Below, in pieces: positions 1 through 10,291 of a stretch of 64,000 nucleotides of DNA; position 1 is the first letter of the stretch, and each line of letters begins with the position of its first letter. This DNA comes from Spiroplasma floricola 23-6 (lineage in GTDB: Bacteria > Bacillota_I > Bacilli_A > Mycoplasmatales > Mycoplasmataceae): NCBI RefSeq assembly GCF_002813555.1, contig NZ_CP025057.1:1166001-1230000 (forward strand), given 5' to 3'. Position numbers and translations under genes: made by a program. The notes under the pieces are model-generated. The model saw only the letters and a list, made by a program, of their open reading frames with translations, was not told the origin of the DNA and did no database searches.

Positions 1-781
1 CAGCAGCTTTAAGACATTTTTTTATGATGTTCTCAAATCCATCATTATCTAAAACTTTTTGTCCTTCAATTGTTGATCCATTTGGTACACAGATTTGATT
101 CACCATTGTTCTTAGATCAATTCCAGAATTAGCACAATTTTTAATGCTTCCAATTACAGCAGTTTCTACAATTCTATAAGCTTGTTCTTTTTCAAATCCC
201 TTTTCGATTGCATAGTCTGTGATTGCTTTAAAAAAAGAAATCACATAAGATGGTAAACACCCTGAAATTGCAGTAAGTGTACCAAATTTAACTTCTTCAA
301 TAATTTCAACTATTCCACAATTTTGAAACATTTCCACAACAAAATCTATTTTTTCTTTTGATGCATCTTTATGTGCAATAGCTGTAACTGATTCTCTTAT
401 TGACGCGTTCATATTTGGCATCATTCTTATAATTGTTAAATCTTTTTGATTTTTAAAGTTAGATTCTAATCGTTCTATATCAACAGCATTTGCCATAGAT
501 ACAATAGTTCTTCATTTTAAGTTTAATTTATCTAATTGAGAACATAAAGAATCAATAGCATCTGGTCTTGTTCCAATTACAATAACATCAATTCCTTCTG
601 ATTCAATTTCCTCAAGTGAATTAATAGCTGTTAATTTATCTAATGAGTTAACAATTTTATCTTGTAAATCCTTAAAAGCATCATATCCATATATTTTTGC
701 TTTAAAATTATTATTTGCAAGAATTCCTTTTACTAGTGAAGAACCCATATGTCCTAATCCAATAAACAAAATTTTTTTCAT
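1..781 (-). CDS. proC: pyrroline-5-carboxylate reductase (C-terminal end cut by window)
   Basis: Reduces 1-pyrroline-5-carboxylate to proline with NAD(P)H. The N-terminus shows a Rossmann fold with the pattern GLGHMGSSL at about residues 8-16 of the protein starting at MKKILFIG. The ATG at 781-779 is chosen over an upstream TTG because a G-rich Shine-Dalgarno (787-791) sits 5 nt before it. About 260 codons are visible; the frame is still open at base 1, in the helical C-terminal part (ENIIKKCLKAA), so only a few residues should be missing. It contains UGA as Trp at 512-514. It lies downstream of the ribosomal operon on the same strand but beyond a terminator, so it is probably transcribed separately. 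Confidence 0.9.
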
Positions 782-838
782 AAATACCCCCAAATATTAT
801 AAACCTTTCATTAGAAACTTTTTTAATCAAAGCAAATT

Positions 839-870
839 AAAAAAAAAAAAAAAAACACCAAATAGTGTTT
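839..870 (-). terminator. Intrinsic terminator of the S10-spc-alpha operon
   Basis: On the minus strand AAACAC (865-870 side) and GTGTTT (853-858 side) form a 6-bp stem with a 6-nt loop. A run of about 14 T follows directly. It lies 24 nt after the rplQ stop and before proC. Confidence 0.75.
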
Positions 871-893
871 TTAATTATGCTAAGAGTTTTTAA

Positions 894-1253
894 TTAAACT
901 AACTCTATGATACACATTGGTGCATTATCACCACGACGGTTATCCAATTTAAGAATTCTTGTATAACCACCTTCTCTTGTTTTAAATCTTTTTGCGATTG
1001 TTGTAAACAATTTTTGTAATGCAGTTTCTTTTTCTGAAGCATCAACATGTCTTAATCAAGCAGCTGCTTGTCTACGAGCATGTAAATCTCCTCTTTTACC
1101 AAGTGTAACCATTTTGTCAAAGTGTTGTCTTAATTCTTTAGCTCTTGTTTCAGTGATTTCTAATCTTTCTGAAATAATTAGCTCAGTAGTTAAGTTTCTC
1201 ATTAATGCAACTCTTCAAGCAGTATTTTTACCTCTTTTTTGAATGTATGACAT
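894..1253 (-). CDS. rplQ: 50S ribosomal protein L17
   Basis: Large-subunit protein L17, last gene of the alpha operon after rpoA. 119 aa, the usual core length for bacteria without long extensions. The N-terminus [14 protein letters not shown] and the motif [10 protein letters not shown]-like region are typical of the family; the C-terminus ends in IIELV. The start ATG at 1253-1251 has an AGGAAGAGGTG Shine-Dalgarno upstream, just after the rpoA stop at 1270. UGA codes Trp at two sites, including the W of NTAWR, so with the standard code the gene would be fragmented. It is followed by an intrinsic terminator. Confidence 0.95.
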
Positions 1254-1269
1254 ATAACTACACCTCTTC

Positions 1270-2223
1270 CTAATCTTGTTTAAAAGTTAGTCCTAATTGA
1301 ACCACTTTATCTTTTATTTCTTTTAATGATTTTCTACCCAAGTTTCTGATTTCTTGAATATCATCTTCTGTACGTGATACTAAATCACGCAATGAGTTGA
1401 TGTTTGCTCTTTTTAAACAGTTTAAACTTCTTTGTGTAAAGTCTAGATCTTCAATTAAGCGATCTAATTCTTTTTCATCTTCTTCGTTTGTTGCACCAAT
1501 AACATTTAAATCATTAATTTCGTCATTTAAATTAACAAAGAATTGTAAGTGTTCTACTAAGATTTTTGCAGCTGTTGCTACTGCATCACTTGCTGTAACT
1601 GTTCCATCAGTTTCAACTTCTAAAATTAACTTTTCTAAATCTACTGATTTACCAATTTTTGTTGCATCTACATTATAAGAAACTCTAACAATTGGAGAAT
1701 AATTTGAATCAATTGTAATTGCATCTACAACTAATTTTTCTTTTTTATTTTCTTTAAATGATCTATAACCTCTTGAGTTTTTTGCAAATAAAGTTAAATC
1801 TAAAACTCCTCCATCTGCTATTGTACAAATATGTAGTTTTGGATTTATAATTTCAACTCCTGTAGGGACAATAATATCTCCTGCAGTGATTGCTCCTACT
1901 CTTGTTGAATTAACTTTTAATTCAACAACTTCATCATCTTCAAATATTTTTGTATCAATTTTTAAAGCTAATTTTTTTAAATTTAATATAATTCTACTTA
2001 CATTTTCAACTATTCCATTGATTGATGTAAATTCATGAGCAGCTCCAGCAATTTTAATTGCATAAACTGCTGCTCCTGGTGTTGATGATAGCAATGTTCT
2101 TCTAATTGCATTACCAAGTGTAGTTCCAAATCCTCTTTCAAGTGGTTCTACTTTAAATTCCCCATAATTTCTGTTTTTTTCTTCTTTTAATAAATTAAAT
2201 TCTGGTCTTGAAAACTGTTTCAT
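1270..2223 (-). CDS. rpoA: DNA-directed RNA polymerase subunit alpha
   Basis: Alpha subunit of RNA polymerase; its N-terminal domain dimerises and nucleates core assembly, and its C-terminal domain contacts DNA and regulators. 317 aa, full length. The N-terminal domain carries the family motif LERGFGTTLGNAIRR (about residues 28-42). The C-terminal helix-hairpin-helix domain (about residues 245-310) shows the typical NLGRKSLKEI segment. It lies between rpsK and rplQ, in the usual alpha-operon order. No UGA codons interrupt it. Confidence 0.98.
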   Translation of the reverse strand: MKQFSRPEFNLLKEEKNRNYGEFKVEPLERGFGTTLGNAIRRTLLSSTPGAAVYAIKIAGAAHEFTSINGIVENVSRIILNLKKLALKIDTKIFEDDEVVELKVNSTRVGAITAGDIIVPTGVEIINPKLHICTIADGGVLDLTLFAKNSRGYRSFKENKKEKLVVDAITIDSNYSPIVRVSYNVDATKIGKSVDLEKLILEVETDGTVTASDAVATAAKILVEHLQFFVNLNDEINDLNVIGATNEEDEKELDRLIEDLDFTQRSLNCLKRANINSLRDLVSRTEDDIQEIRNLGRKSLKEIKDKVVQLGLTFKQD

Positions 2224-2231
2224 TAATTATA

Positions 2232-2624
2232 TTAACCTCTTGGGCGTTTTGGGGGACGCACTCCATTATGAGGAATTGGTGTTGTATCTTTAATTGCTGT
2301 TATTTCTAATCCGATACCTTGTAAACTTCTTACAGCAGCATCTCTTCCTGGACCTGGACCTTTTACCTCAACTGAGATAGTTTTTACTCCATTATCCATT
2401 GCTCCTTTTCCTGCAGCTTCTGCAATCATTTGAGCAGCGTAAGGTGTTGATTTCTTACTTCCTTTAAAACCCATAGCTCCAGCACTTGATCAAGATATTA
2501 CGTTACCTTTCTCATCTGAAACCGTTACGATTGTGTTATTGAATGTTGAGTGAATGTGAGCTATACCTTTAGCAATATTCTTTTTAACTTTTTTCTTGTT
2601 ATTGTTTTGTCTATTATTTGCCAT
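2232..2624 (-). CDS. rpsK: 30S ribosomal protein S11
   Basis: Small-subunit protein of the platform. 130 aa. The start ATG at 2624-2622 follows a GAGAGGTATAAACT leader. The N-terminus is a basic Asn/Lys-rich tail, then the conserved segment [15 protein letters not shown] and the WSSAG motif, whose Trp is UGA; translation with the standard code would wrongly start at the internal [11 protein letters not shown]. The C-terminus [13 protein letters not shown] is canonical. Order rpsM-rpsK-rpoA is that of the alpha operon. Confidence 0.97.
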
Positions 2625-2641
2625 AGTTTATACCTCTCTAA

Positions 2642-3007
2642 CTATTTTTTCTTGTTAGCTACAGTTTTTCTTGGACCTTTTCTTGTACGTGCGTTAGTCT
2701 TTGTAGATTGTCCACGAACTGTAAGTCCTTTTCTGTGTCTCATTCCTCTGTAACATCCAATTTCCATTAAACGTTTAATGTTTAATGCTGTTTCTCTTCT
2801 TAAATCTCCTTCAGTTTTAACTTTTGAGATTTCTTGAGAGATTGATTTGATATTATCTTCTGATAAATCTTTAACTCTTGTATCTTCGCTTACTTTTGTA
2901 GCCTCAAGGATTTTTTGTGAAGTTGATAAACCAATACCATAAATATAAGTTAGAGCAATAACTACTCTTTTTTCATTAGGTATTTCTACCCCATTTATAC
3001 GAGCCAT
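2642..3007 (-). CDS. rpsM: 30S ribosomal protein S13
   Basis: Small-subunit head protein that bridges to the large subunit and contacts the P-site tRNA. 121 aa, normal length. It shows the N-terminal [15 protein letters not shown], the helix-two-turn-helix stretch YIYGIG, and the C-terminal [14 protein letters not shown] basic tail. It follows rpmJ and precedes rpsK with 17-nt spacing, as in the alpha operon of Firmicutes and Mollicutes. Confidence 0.98.
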   Translation of the reverse strand: MARINGVEIPNEKRVVIALTYIYGIGLSTSQKILEATKVSEDTRVKDLSEDNIKSISQEISKVKTEGDLRRETALNIKRLMEIGCYRGMRHRKGLTVRGQSTKTNARTRKGPRKTVANKKK

Positions 3008-3069
3008 TATTAATTTCCTTTCTAAAAGATTAACTAATTTTTTGTTTAATAATATTAATTATTAAATAA

Positions 3070-3183
3070 TTAACCTTGACGTTGTTTATGTTTTGGTTGT
3101 TCACAAATAATCATTACACGGCCTTTACGTCTAATTACACGACACTTGTCGCAAATTTTTTTGACAGATGATCTTACTTTCAT
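3070..3183 (-). CDS. rpmJ: 50S ribosomal protein L36
   Basis: Smallest large-subunit protein, 37 aa. [19 protein letters not shown] is directly readable, with the zinc-binding pattern C-x2-C ... C ... H (Cys in ICDKC, then ICEQPKH), so it is the zinc-binding form. The start ATG at 3183-3181 has an AGGAGG Shine-Dalgarno. It lies between infA and rpsM in the standard order. Confidence 0.96.
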   Translation of the reverse strand: MKVRSSVKKICDKCRVIRRKGRVMIICEQPKHKQRQG

Positions 3184-3243
3184 CTTTTCTAACCTCCTGA
3201 TTTTGTGCACTTATTTTTTTATATTTATTTTAATTGAAATTAC

Positions 3244-3471
3244 CTATTTACCATTTTTAAAACGGTATGTAATTCTTCCACGTGTAGGGTCATATGGTGA
3301 AATTGCCACAGTTACTTTGTCACCTGGTAAGATGCGAATGTAGTTCATACGGATTTTACCAGACACGTGGGCGTCTATAACTATTTCATTTTCTAATTTC
3401 ACCTTAAAAGTAGCATTTGGTAGTACTTCTAAAACAGTACCATCCACTTCTAAATAATCTTCTTTTGCCAT
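3244..3471 (-). CDS. infA: Translation initiation factor IF-1
   Basis: OB-fold factor that occupies the 30S A site during initiation. 75 aa, slightly longer than the usual 71-72. It begins [13 protein letters not shown] and keeps the conserved [18 protein letters not shown] region and the C-terminal GRITYRFK. Its ATG (3471-3469) shares one base with the map stop codon (UAAUG), which suggests translational coupling; a GGAGGAAAC Shine-Dalgarno lies inside the map coding end. Confidence 0.97.
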   Translation of the reverse strand: MAKEDYLEVDGTVLEVLPNATFKVKLENEIVIDAHVSGKIRMNYIRILPGDKVTVAISPYDPTRGRITYRFKNGK

Positions 3472-4244
3472 TATTCTGTTTCCTCCTTTGGTTTAAATAA
3501 AGTTAATACCTCTGGGTTTCCTTCAGTTACCAAAATAGTATGTTCAAAGTGGGCAGTCATGCTACCATCTTTTGATGATACTGTTCAATCATCATCAGCA
3601 ACAACAGTTTTATCTGTTCCTATTTGTACCATTGGTTCAATACAAATAGCCATTCCTGGAACTAATCTCATTCCAGTATTTTCTATTCCTACATTAGGAA
3701 CAAAGGGATCTTCATGCATTTCTAATCCTATACCGTGTCCTGAATAATCTGTTGGCAAATGATAACCATTTTCTTCAATAAAATTTTGAACAGTTGAAGA
3801 AATGGTTCCGATGCGCACACCGGCTCTTACATGCTCAATTGCCAAGTATAGTGACTTTTCAGTCAACTCTATTAGTTTATCATACTTTTTGTCTTTTGAG
3901 TTACCACAAGTTACTGTTATTGCTGAATCTGCATGATATTTTTCATAAACACAACCAGCATCAATTGATACTATATCGCCATCTTGTAATACTCTATTTT
4001 TAGGAATACCGTGAATTAATTGTTCATTAATTGAAATACAAATATGGGCAGGAAAACCTCCATAACCTTTAAAATTGCTTGTACAACCTTTACTTGTAAT
4101 AAAATCAATGAAAAATTTATCTAAATCTAAACAATTTATTCCTGGTTTAATAAGTTTTTTTAATTTATATAAAGCTTCTCCAAGTACTTGTCCAGCATAT
4201 CTCATTTTCTCAATTTGTTGTGCATTCTTAATTGTAACTGCCAT
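3471..4244 (-). CDS. map: Type I methionine aminopeptidase
   Basis: Removes the initiator methionine from nascent proteins; dinuclear metallohydrolase. 257 aa. Metal-ligand motifs of the pita-bread fold are visible: [11 protein letters not shown] (first Asp), HADSAIT (second Asp), [12 protein letters not shown] (His) and IEPM (Glu), and the last ligand Glu in LVTEG near the C-terminus. UGA encodes Trp in DDDW. The start ATG lies 5 nt after the adk stop. Its stop overlaps the infA start. Confidence 0.96.
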
Positions 4245-4249
4245 CTATC

Positions 4250-4885
4250 TTAAGAACCTAATACTTTTTTAACTCTATTGTATAGTTCTTCAGGAGAACA
4301 TTTATCAGCATCTACTTTAATAATTTTACTTTTATAGAATTCTATTAAAGGTGCTGTTTGAGTATGATATGCTTCTAATCTTGTTTTAATTTTATTTTCT
4401 TGATCATCTGGTCTTGTAATTAATTGTCCACCATCAAAATCACATATTCCCTCTTTTAATGGTTTTCTGTTAATTTTGTGATAACTTCTTTTACAGATTT
4501 TGCAAATCATTCTACCTGTTAATCTTCCCAATAAAACATCTTGATTGATTTCAAGATAAATAACTTTATCAATTTGATTATTTAAATTTTTTAACATAAT
4601 ATCTAATGATTTTGCCTGATCATCGGTTCTTGGATAACCATCAAAAATTAATTCAGATGATCTTGTTTTTAAATAATTTTCAACCATTGAATTAGTAACA
4701 GAATCAGGAACTAAATTTCCATCATTCATATACTTTTGAGCTTCTATTCCTAAATCTGTTTTATTTGAAATGTTTTCCCTAAATAAATCTCCAGTAGATA
4801 ATTGAGTAAAGTTGTCTTTCTCACAAAGGAACTCTGAAAGAGTTCCTTTTCCACTACCTGGAGCTCCAAGCAATATTATATTCAT
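4250..4885 (-). CDS. adk: Adenylate kinase (zinc LID type)
   Basis: Interconverts ATP + AMP and 2 ADP. 211 aa. P-loop GAPGSGKGT at residues 7-15; NMP-binding segment with STGDLFR; LID domain from GRLTGR on carries a zinc site of the C-x2-C ... C-x2-D type (CKIC and CDFD), as in Gram-positive adenylate kinases. It sits between secY and map as in Firmicutes spc operons. Confidence 0.97.
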   Translation of the reverse strand: MNIILLGAPGSGKGTLSEFLCEKDNFTQLSTGDLFRENISNKTDLGIEAQKYMNDGNLVPDSVTNSMVENYLKTRSSELIFDGYPRTDDQAKSLDIMLKNLNNQIDKVIYLEINQDVLLGRLTGRMICKICKRSYHKINRKPLKEGICDFDGGQLITRPDDQENKIKTRLEAYHTQTAPLIEFYKSKIIKVDADKCSPEELYNRVKKVLGS

Positions 4886-4904
4886 AAATTATTGTTTCTC
4901 CTTA

Positions 4905-6335
4905 TTATCAAATATGTGAATTATATGAAGTTTCTTCTTCTTTAAATTTATCTTGTTTTTTGTCCAAGAATGATTGTTGAATTAATCTTCCTTTTAATTG
5001 CTGTACTGTTTGAATTGAAACAGAAATAACAATAATTAATCCTGTTCCTCCAATAGCCAAGTTTGATGGCAATGAAGTAATTTTTGTAATTACATATGGA
5101 AGAACTGCAATACCTGCAAGGAATAGAGAACCCATTATACTTAATCTATTGATTACACCAGTTAAGAATTTCTCTGTCTCTTTTCCTGGTTTAATTCCAG
5201 GAATAAAGGTTCCTGATTTTTTAAAGTTCTCTGCAATTTTTTCTGGATTGATTTGAACTTGTGAATACAAGAAAGTAAATAGAATTGTTAATACTCCATA
5301 TATTGAAATTCCTCATCATGTACCAAATGATAGATAATTTTGTGTAAATGCTACAAATCCGTTACTTGGATTACTTGCAGCAATAATTTGAGCTACTGTC
5401 ATTGGAGTAGAAATAATTGCTGATGCAAAGATAACTGGAATAACTCCCGCATTATTTAACTTAAGTGGTAAATAAGGGGTGTGCTCTTTTGTATCTACTA
5501 ATCCCGAACCTGTTTGTTGGATTGGAATTTTTCTTTCAGCTTCATTCATTACAACAACAACAAATATAACAAATAAGAATGAAACTATATAAATTAAGAA
5601 TTTTAATAATCCATCAAATAAGATTGTTGGTTCTCCCTTTAATTCAACTCAGAATTTAAATGTATTTGTAAAGTTATTAGGCATTTGTGAAACAATACCT
5701 GTAAAGATGATAATTGAAACTCCATTACCAATTCCCTTAATTGTAATTTGATCTGAGATTCATAACATTAAAAATGTTCCACCAAGCATTATTGTTGGGA
5801 TTAATATGTAATAGAATCAAGCAGGACCTGTACCTTGAGCATTTGTTCCTCATTTTGCATCTATTAATCCTTGACTTGTAAGTGTAAAGATTGTTGCAAC
5901 TGATTGCATTAAAGCAAAAGGAATAGCCAATAATTTTGTTAATCTATCTAATTTTCTTCTTCCTCTTTCTCCTGATTTACTTCATCTTGTTAAAACAGGA
6001 ATAACATCTGTTGAAAGTAATTGAACTATAATAGATGCTGTAATATAAGGAGAAACTCCTAATGCTAAAATCGAGAATTGCCCAATTGATCCTCCCCCTA
6101 AAGTAGAAAGTAACTGGAAGAAATCTTGATTTCCAACTTGTTCTTTAAAATTTGATGATACTTGAATACCTGGGACTGTTAATAATGTTCCCATTCTAAT
6201 TAGAATTAATACTATTAAAGTAAAAACGATTCGTTTTATAAGATCTTTGTTTCTGATAAAGAAACCACCTTTAGCGAATTCGTTTTTATATTTAGTTGAT
6301 TTAGCCTTTTTAGTTTTTTTAACTTTAGCAGCCAC
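4905..6335 (-). CDS. secY: Protein translocase subunit SecY
   Basis: Channel subunit of the Sec translocon in the cell membrane. 476 aa with about ten hydrophobic membrane segments. The start is GTG (6335-6333), with GAGGTGATT as Shine-Dalgarno; the N-terminal about 25 residues are Lys-rich. The first TM contains LILIRMGTLLTVPGI, and the plug region GGSIGQFSILALGVSPYITASI follows, matching the family. Several Trp codons are UGA, including the last residue before the TAA stop at 4907-4905. It starts just after the rplO stop (6337). Confidence 0.96.
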
Positions 6336-6336
6336 T

Positions 6337-6774
6337 CTAAATCACCTCTACTGTACCGCCAGCTGCTTTAATTAACTCTTCAGCGCTTTTTGATACTTTA
6401 TTAACTTTAACATTTATTGACTTTGTAATTTTACCATTTCCTAGCACTTTTACCAAAGTTTTTTCATTTTTAATGATTTTTTTCTCCATTAGTGTTTTGT
6501 GATTTACATCTTTTAAACCTAATGTTTCTAATTTATCTAAATTGATTAATACAAATTCTTTTCTATTTAAACTTGTGAAACCAATTTTAGGTAATCTTCT
6601 GAATAAAGGAGTTTGTCCCCCTTCAAAACCAGGTCTTACCCCTCCACCAGAACGTGAATTTTGACCTTTATGTCCTCTAGTTGATGTTTTACCTTTACCA
6701 GAAGCCATACCACGACCAACACGAGTTGCGTCTTTTTTACTTCCTGGTGTAGATTTTAATTCATGTAATTTCAT
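6337..6774 (-). CDS. rplO: 50S ribosomal protein L15
   Basis: Large-subunit protein L15, 145 aa, normal length. It has the Gly/Arg-rich N-terminal extension typical of the family ([20 protein letters not shown]) and the C-terminal globular domain ending in AAGGTVEVI. The stop TAG lies 1 nt from the secY GTG start, so the two are probably translationally coupled. Confidence 0.98.
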   Translation of the reverse strand: MKLHELKSTPGSKKDATRVGRGMASGKGKTSTRGHKGQNSRSGGGVRPGFEGGQTPLFRRLPKIGFTSLNRKEFVLINLDKLETLGLKDVNHKTLMEKKIIKNEKTLVKVLGNGKITKSINVKVNKVSKSAEELIKAAGGTVEVI

Positions 6775-6791
6775 AAAATAATTACTCCTTC

Positions 6792-7436
6792 TTAAGCTGT
6801 TGTAGCTTCTTTAGTTTCTTTTTTAACTTCAACTTGAGTTCCACGTAATCTTGCAATTTGTTCTGGTGTTTGCATTTGTTGTAAACCTTCTAATGTAGCT
6901 CTTATCATATTTATAGGTGTATTTGATCCCAATGATTTAGTATAGATATCTGAAATTCCAGCTAATTCGACAACAGCACGAACTGGACCACCAGCAATAA
7001 CCCCTGTACCTTTTCTTGCAGGTTTAATCATGACTTTACCAGCTCCATAGTGTCCCATTACATCATGGGGAACTGTTGAACCAGCTAAAGGAATTCTAAT
7101 TAAAGATTTTCTTGCTTCTTTAATAGCTTTCTTAATAGCATCTGGTACTTCATTTGCTTTTCCTGTTCCTAATCCAACTCTACCTTTTTTATCACCAATA
7201 ACTACAACTGCTGCAAATCTGAATCTACGTCCACCTTTTGTAACTTTTGTAACACGGTTAATTGTAACAACTCTTTCTTCATAAGGGTTGTCTTCTCTAT
7301 TTCTGTTGAATTTTGGATCTCTTCTTTGTCCATTAGGTTTATTGTTGCTATTTGGTCTTGTGTCTTTTTTGTTTTGACTGTTTGAATCTGCTTTTGGAGC
7401 AGTTTCAGTTTTAACAACTTTTGTTTCTTCTGCCAT
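6792..7436 (-). CDS. rpsE: 30S ribosomal protein S5 with long N-terminal extension
   Basis: Small-subunit protein with a role in decoding fidelity. 214 aa, against about 165 for typical bacteria; the extra 50 or so N-terminal residues are polar and rich in Lys, Asn, Asp and Arg, with no predicted fold. The core starts near [14 protein letters not shown] and keeps the double-stranded RNA-binding-like [15 protein letters not shown] and the [10 protein letters not shown] segment. Extra tails on ribosomal proteins are known in Mollicutes. Start chosen at MAEETKVV, preceded by AGGAGATTAAGGAAAA. Confidence 0.97.
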   Translation of the reverse strand: MAEETKVVKTETAPKADSNSQNKKDTRPNSNNKPNGQRRDPKFNRNREDNPYEERVVTINRVTKVTKGGRRFRFAAVVVIGDKKGRVGLGTGKANEVPDAIKKAIKEARKSLIRIPLAGSTVPHDVMGHYGAGKVMIKPARKGTGVIAGGPVRAVVELAGISDIYTKSLGSNTPINMIRATLEGLQQMQTPEQIARLRGTQVEVKKETKEATTA

Positions 7437-7453
7437 TTTTCCTTAATCTCCTT

Positions 7454-7804
7454 TTAGAATTTCATACCATTTTCTTTTGCAGATTCTGCAAAAGCTTTTA
7501 CTTTACCATGGAATAAGTATCCACCTCTATCAAATACTACATTAGATATTTTTTTATTTTTTGCTTTTTCTGCAATATCTTTACCTACAGCTTTTGCTGC
7601 ATCAATATTACATCCATTTTTTAATCCCAGTTTGATTGAAGATGATGATACTAATGTAACACCTTTAACGTCATCAATAATTTGAGCATAGAAGTATGTG
7701 TTTGATTTAAATACATTTAATCTTGGTTTAGCACTAGTTCCTGACACTTTATTTCTTACTCTATAGTGTCTTCTTTTTCTTGCTTCTGCTTTAGTGTATT
7801 TCAT
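7454..7804 (-). CDS. rplR: 50S ribosomal protein L18
   Basis: 5S rRNA-binding large-subunit protein, 116 aa, normal length. It has the basic N-terminus with KRRHYRVRNKVSGT and the conserved RLNVFKSNTYFYAQIIDD strand pattern; the C-terminal VFDRGGYLFHGKVKA is diagnostic. It lies between rplF and rpsE with short gaps. Confidence 0.98.
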   Translation of the reverse strand: MKYTKAEARKRRHYRVRNKVSGTSAKPRLNVFKSNTYFYAQIIDDVKGVTLVSSSSIKLGLKNGCNIDAAKAVGKDIAEKAKNKKISNVVFDRGGYLFHGKVKAFAESAKENGMKF

Positions 7805-7827
7805 AATTACTTCTCCTTAGCAACAGC

Positions 7828-8370
7828 CTACTTACCAGCTGCTTTACCTTCTTTTCTAATGATTTTTTCATTTTTGTATTTAACTCCCTTACCTTTATAA
7901 GGTTCAGGTCTTCTATATGCTCTAATATTTGCTGCTACTTCTCCAACTAATTGTTTATCAATTCCTGATATTTTTATTTCTGTTGGTTTTGGGATTTCTA
8001 CTGTTATTCCTTTTGGAACTTCATATTCCACTGGGTGTGAAAACCCAAGTGATAAGTTGATTTTATTTCCTGCAAGTGCAGCTCTATAACCAACCCCAAC
8101 AATTTCAAGTTCTTTAATAAAACCTTGACTAACTCCTGTTAGCATACCTTCAATTAAAGAATTTGTTGTTCCATGCAATTGTTTTGTATGTTTATTTTCA
8201 TTTGCTCTTAAAGTTTTTAGTTCTGCACCTTCAACTTTAATTTCAATTAATGGACTAAAAGTTTGAGTTAACTCTCCTTTTGATCCTTTTATAGTTACAA
8301 CGTTATTTGTTTCAACTTTAACTTCTACTCCAGCAGGAATTGCTAATATTCTGTTTCCTATACGTGACAT
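7828..8370 (-). CDS. rplF: 50S ribosomal protein L6
   Basis: Large-subunit protein near the factor-binding site. 180 aa. It begins [15 protein letters not shown] and shows the C-terminal signature [13 protein letters not shown] followed by the Lys-rich end. Two alpha/beta repeats characteristic of L6 are covered. It lies in spc-operon order between rpsH and rplR. Confidence 0.98.
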   Translation of the reverse strand: MSRIGNRILAIPAGVEVKVETNNVVTIKGSKGELTQTFSPLIEIKVEGAELKTLRANENKHTKQLHGTTNSLIEGMLTGVSQGFIKELEIVGVGYRAALAGNKINLSLGFSHPVEYEVPKGITVEIPKPTEIKISGIDKQLVGEVAANIRAYRRPEPYKGKGVKYKNEKIIRKEGKAAGK

Positions 8371-8386
8371 ATATTAATTCCCCCTA

Positions 8387-8776
8387 TTATCAAACAAATG
8401 CTAGAACTTCTCCACCAATATTTTGGTGACGAGCTTCTTTATCTGTTATGATTCCATTTGAAGTTGAAACGATTGCAATACCTAACCCGTTTAATACTTG
8501 AGGTAAGTCATAAGAATTTGAATAAACTCTTAATCCTGGTTTTGAAATTCTTTTTAATCCTTTAATAACTCTAATTTTCCCTTTGTATTTTAAGCTTATA
8601 GTAATGTCTTTCTTAAAGTCATCTGCAACTTTGAAGTCTTCGATAAAACCTTCTTTTTTAAGAATTTTTGCTATTTCTAATTTTACTTTGCTTCCTGGAA
8701 TTAGAACTTCTTTGTGATAACGTTGGTTAGCATTTCTAATTCTAGTAAGCATATCTGCGATTACATCTGTTGTCAT
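8387..8776 (-). CDS. rpsH: 30S ribosomal protein S8
   Basis: Small-subunit assembly protein that binds 16S rRNA helix 21. 129 aa. It starts [18 protein letters not shown] and has the C-terminal [13 protein letters not shown] signature. The last residues are LAFVW with Trp encoded by UGA (8392-8390) and TAA next (8389-8387), so with the standard code the protein would lose its conserved terminal Trp. Spacing to rplF is 16 nt. Confidence 0.98.
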
Positions 8777-8794
8777 AATTTCTTTTTCCTTTCA

Positions 8795-8980
8795 CTATCA
8801 TGAAGCTTTCTTAATACCAGGGATTTGTCCTTTGTATGCTAAATCTCTAAAGCACACACGACATAGATTAAATTTTCTCAAAACTGAATGAGGTCTACCA
8901 CAATTTCCACAACGTGTGTATTCTCTAACTTTGAATTTTTGGACTTTTGCTTGTTTTACTTTTAATGATTTTTTTGCCAT
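8795..8980 (-). CDS. rpsN: 30S ribosomal protein S14 type Z
   Basis: Zinc-binding S14 of the short type, 61 aa. C-x2-C pairs at CGNC and CRVC bind the metal. The conserved end [11 protein letters not shown] is completed by a UGA-encoded Trp (8800-8798) before the TAG stop. It lies between rplE and rpsH as usual in the spc operon. Confidence 0.98.
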
Positions 8981-8999
8981 TTTATCCTATTCTCCTCAA

Positions 9000-9557
9000 T
9001 TACTTAACGAAAGGCATTCCTATTTTTTTTAGTAATGCAAATGATTCGTCCTTGTTAGTTGCTGTTGTAACTATTGTTATGTCCATCCCACGAACTTTTT
9101 TTACTTTATCATAATCAATTTCTGGGAAGATAATTTGTTCTTTGATACCCATTGTATAGTTTCCTTGTTTATCAAAACTAGTTTTAGGTACCCCTCTAAA
9201 GTCACGTACACGTGGTAACGCAACTGATATTAATTTGTCTAAGAATTCATACATTCTTTTTCCTCTTAAAGTAACTTTTGCTCCAATTGGCATACCTTCA
9301 CGCAATTTGAACACCGCTAAAGATTTTTTAGCTTTAGTTACAAGAGGTTTTTGACCTGTGATTTGTTGTAATTCAAGAACTGCATCATCTAATTTCTTAG
9401 TATCTTGTACAGCATCTCCAATTCCCATATTTATAACTACTTTTGTGATTTTTGGAACTTGCATGATTGATTTGTATTGCTTTTCTTTAAATAATTCTGG
9501 GATGATTTTTTCTTTATATTGTTTTTCTAATCTATTAACATTTGCTTTTGTTGCCAT
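9000..9557 (-). CDS. rplE: 50S ribosomal protein L5
   Basis: 5S rRNA-binding large-subunit protein that contacts the P-site tRNA elbow. 185 aa. The motif [13 protein letters not shown], the [12 protein letters not shown] segment and the C-terminal [11 protein letters not shown] are typical of L5. Stop TAA at 9002-9000; the next gene rpsN starts 19 nt later. Confidence 0.98.
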   Translation of the reverse strand: MATKANVNRLEKQYKEKIIPELFKEKQYKSIMQVPKITKVVINMGIGDAVQDTKKLDDAVLELQQITGQKPLVTKAKKSLAVFKLREGMPIGAKVTLRGKRMYEFLDKLISVALPRVRDFRGVPKTSFDKQGNYTMGIKEQIIFPEIDYDKVKKVRGMDITIVTTATNKDESFALLKKIGMPFVK

Positions 9558-9574
9558 ATTAACTTATCCCTTTC

Positions 9575-9892
9575 CTATTTAACTTCTGTTCCAGATTTTT
9601 TAGCAATTCTAACTTTTTTTCCATCTGCAATTTTGTATCCAACTTTTGTAGCACTATTTTTTACTTTTGGATCAACAAGTGAAACGTTTGAAGCATCAAT
9701 TGATGCAGGAATTTCTCTAATTCCACCTTCTTGATCTGTTTGTGAAGGTTTTGCATGTTTGATTGCAACTATTCCTTCTACATATACTCTTTTTTTATCT
9801 TTTGATAATTTAACTACTGGTCCAATTTTTCCTTTATGTGTTCCGGCGATTACTTTTACTACATCTCCTCTTAAGATTTTTGATTTATTCAT
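9575..9892 (-). CDS. rplX: 50S ribosomal protein L24
   Basis: Early-assembly protein of the large subunit; KOW domain. 105 aa. The KOW signature is in LRGDVVKVIAGTHKGKIGPV near the N-terminus and is followed by the VYVEGIV strand. It sits between rplN and rplE in conserved order. Confidence 0.97.
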   Translation of the reverse strand: MNKSKILRGDVVKVIAGTHKGKIGPVVKLSKDKKRVYVEGIVAIKHAKPSQTDQEGGIREIPASIDASNVSLVDPKVKNSATKVGYKIADGKKVRIAKKSGTEVK

Positions 9893-9905
9893 AAAAGTTC
9901 TCCTT

Positions 9906-10274
9906 CTATAACACTTCTGGAGCTAAGGATGCAATTTTTGCAAAACCTGCATCCTTTACTTCACGTGCAATTGGACCAAAGATACGAGTACCTCTTGGTG
10001 ATTTATCATCTTTAATAATTACTGCAGCATTTTCTGAAAATTTGATGTATGTTCCATCAGCTCTTCTTAAACCTCTAACAGTTCTAACAATAACAGCTTT
10101 AATTACTTGACCTTTTTTAACAGCTCCACCAGGTGCTGCTGATTTAACAGTTGCAACAACAATATCTCCTATATTTGTAAATTTTCTAACACTTCCACCT
10201 AAATTACGAATAACCAATATTTCTTTAGCTCCTGAATTATCTGCAACTTTTAATCTTGATTCATTTTGTATCAT
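9906..10274 (-). CDS. rplN: 50S ribosomal protein L14
   Basis: Large-subunit protein that bridges to 16S rRNA. 122 aa, normal length. It begins [18 protein letters not shown] and carries the family signature with the Gly-rich [13 protein letters not shown] and [13 protein letters not shown]. It follows rpsQ after 17 nt. Confidence 0.98.
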   Translation of the reverse strand: MIQNESRLKVADNSGAKEILVIRNLGGSVRKFTNIGDIVVATVKSAAPGGAVKKGQVIKAVIVRTVRGLRRADGTYIKFSENAAVIIKDDKSPRGTRIFGPIAREVKDAGFAKIASLAPEVL

Positions 10275-10291
10275 TCTACTATACCTCTAAA

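Noticed and set aside
1397-1678. Plus-strand open frame inside rpoA, and similar ones inside rplE, rplC, tuf, pdhB, guaB and secY
   Set aside because: Antisense to strongly conserved genes, no ribosome sites and low-complexity composition typical of shadows.
3070-3243. A gene or regulator in the gap between infA and rpsM
   Set aside because: The space is filled by the 37-aa rpmJ, simply too short to be listed as a long open frame.
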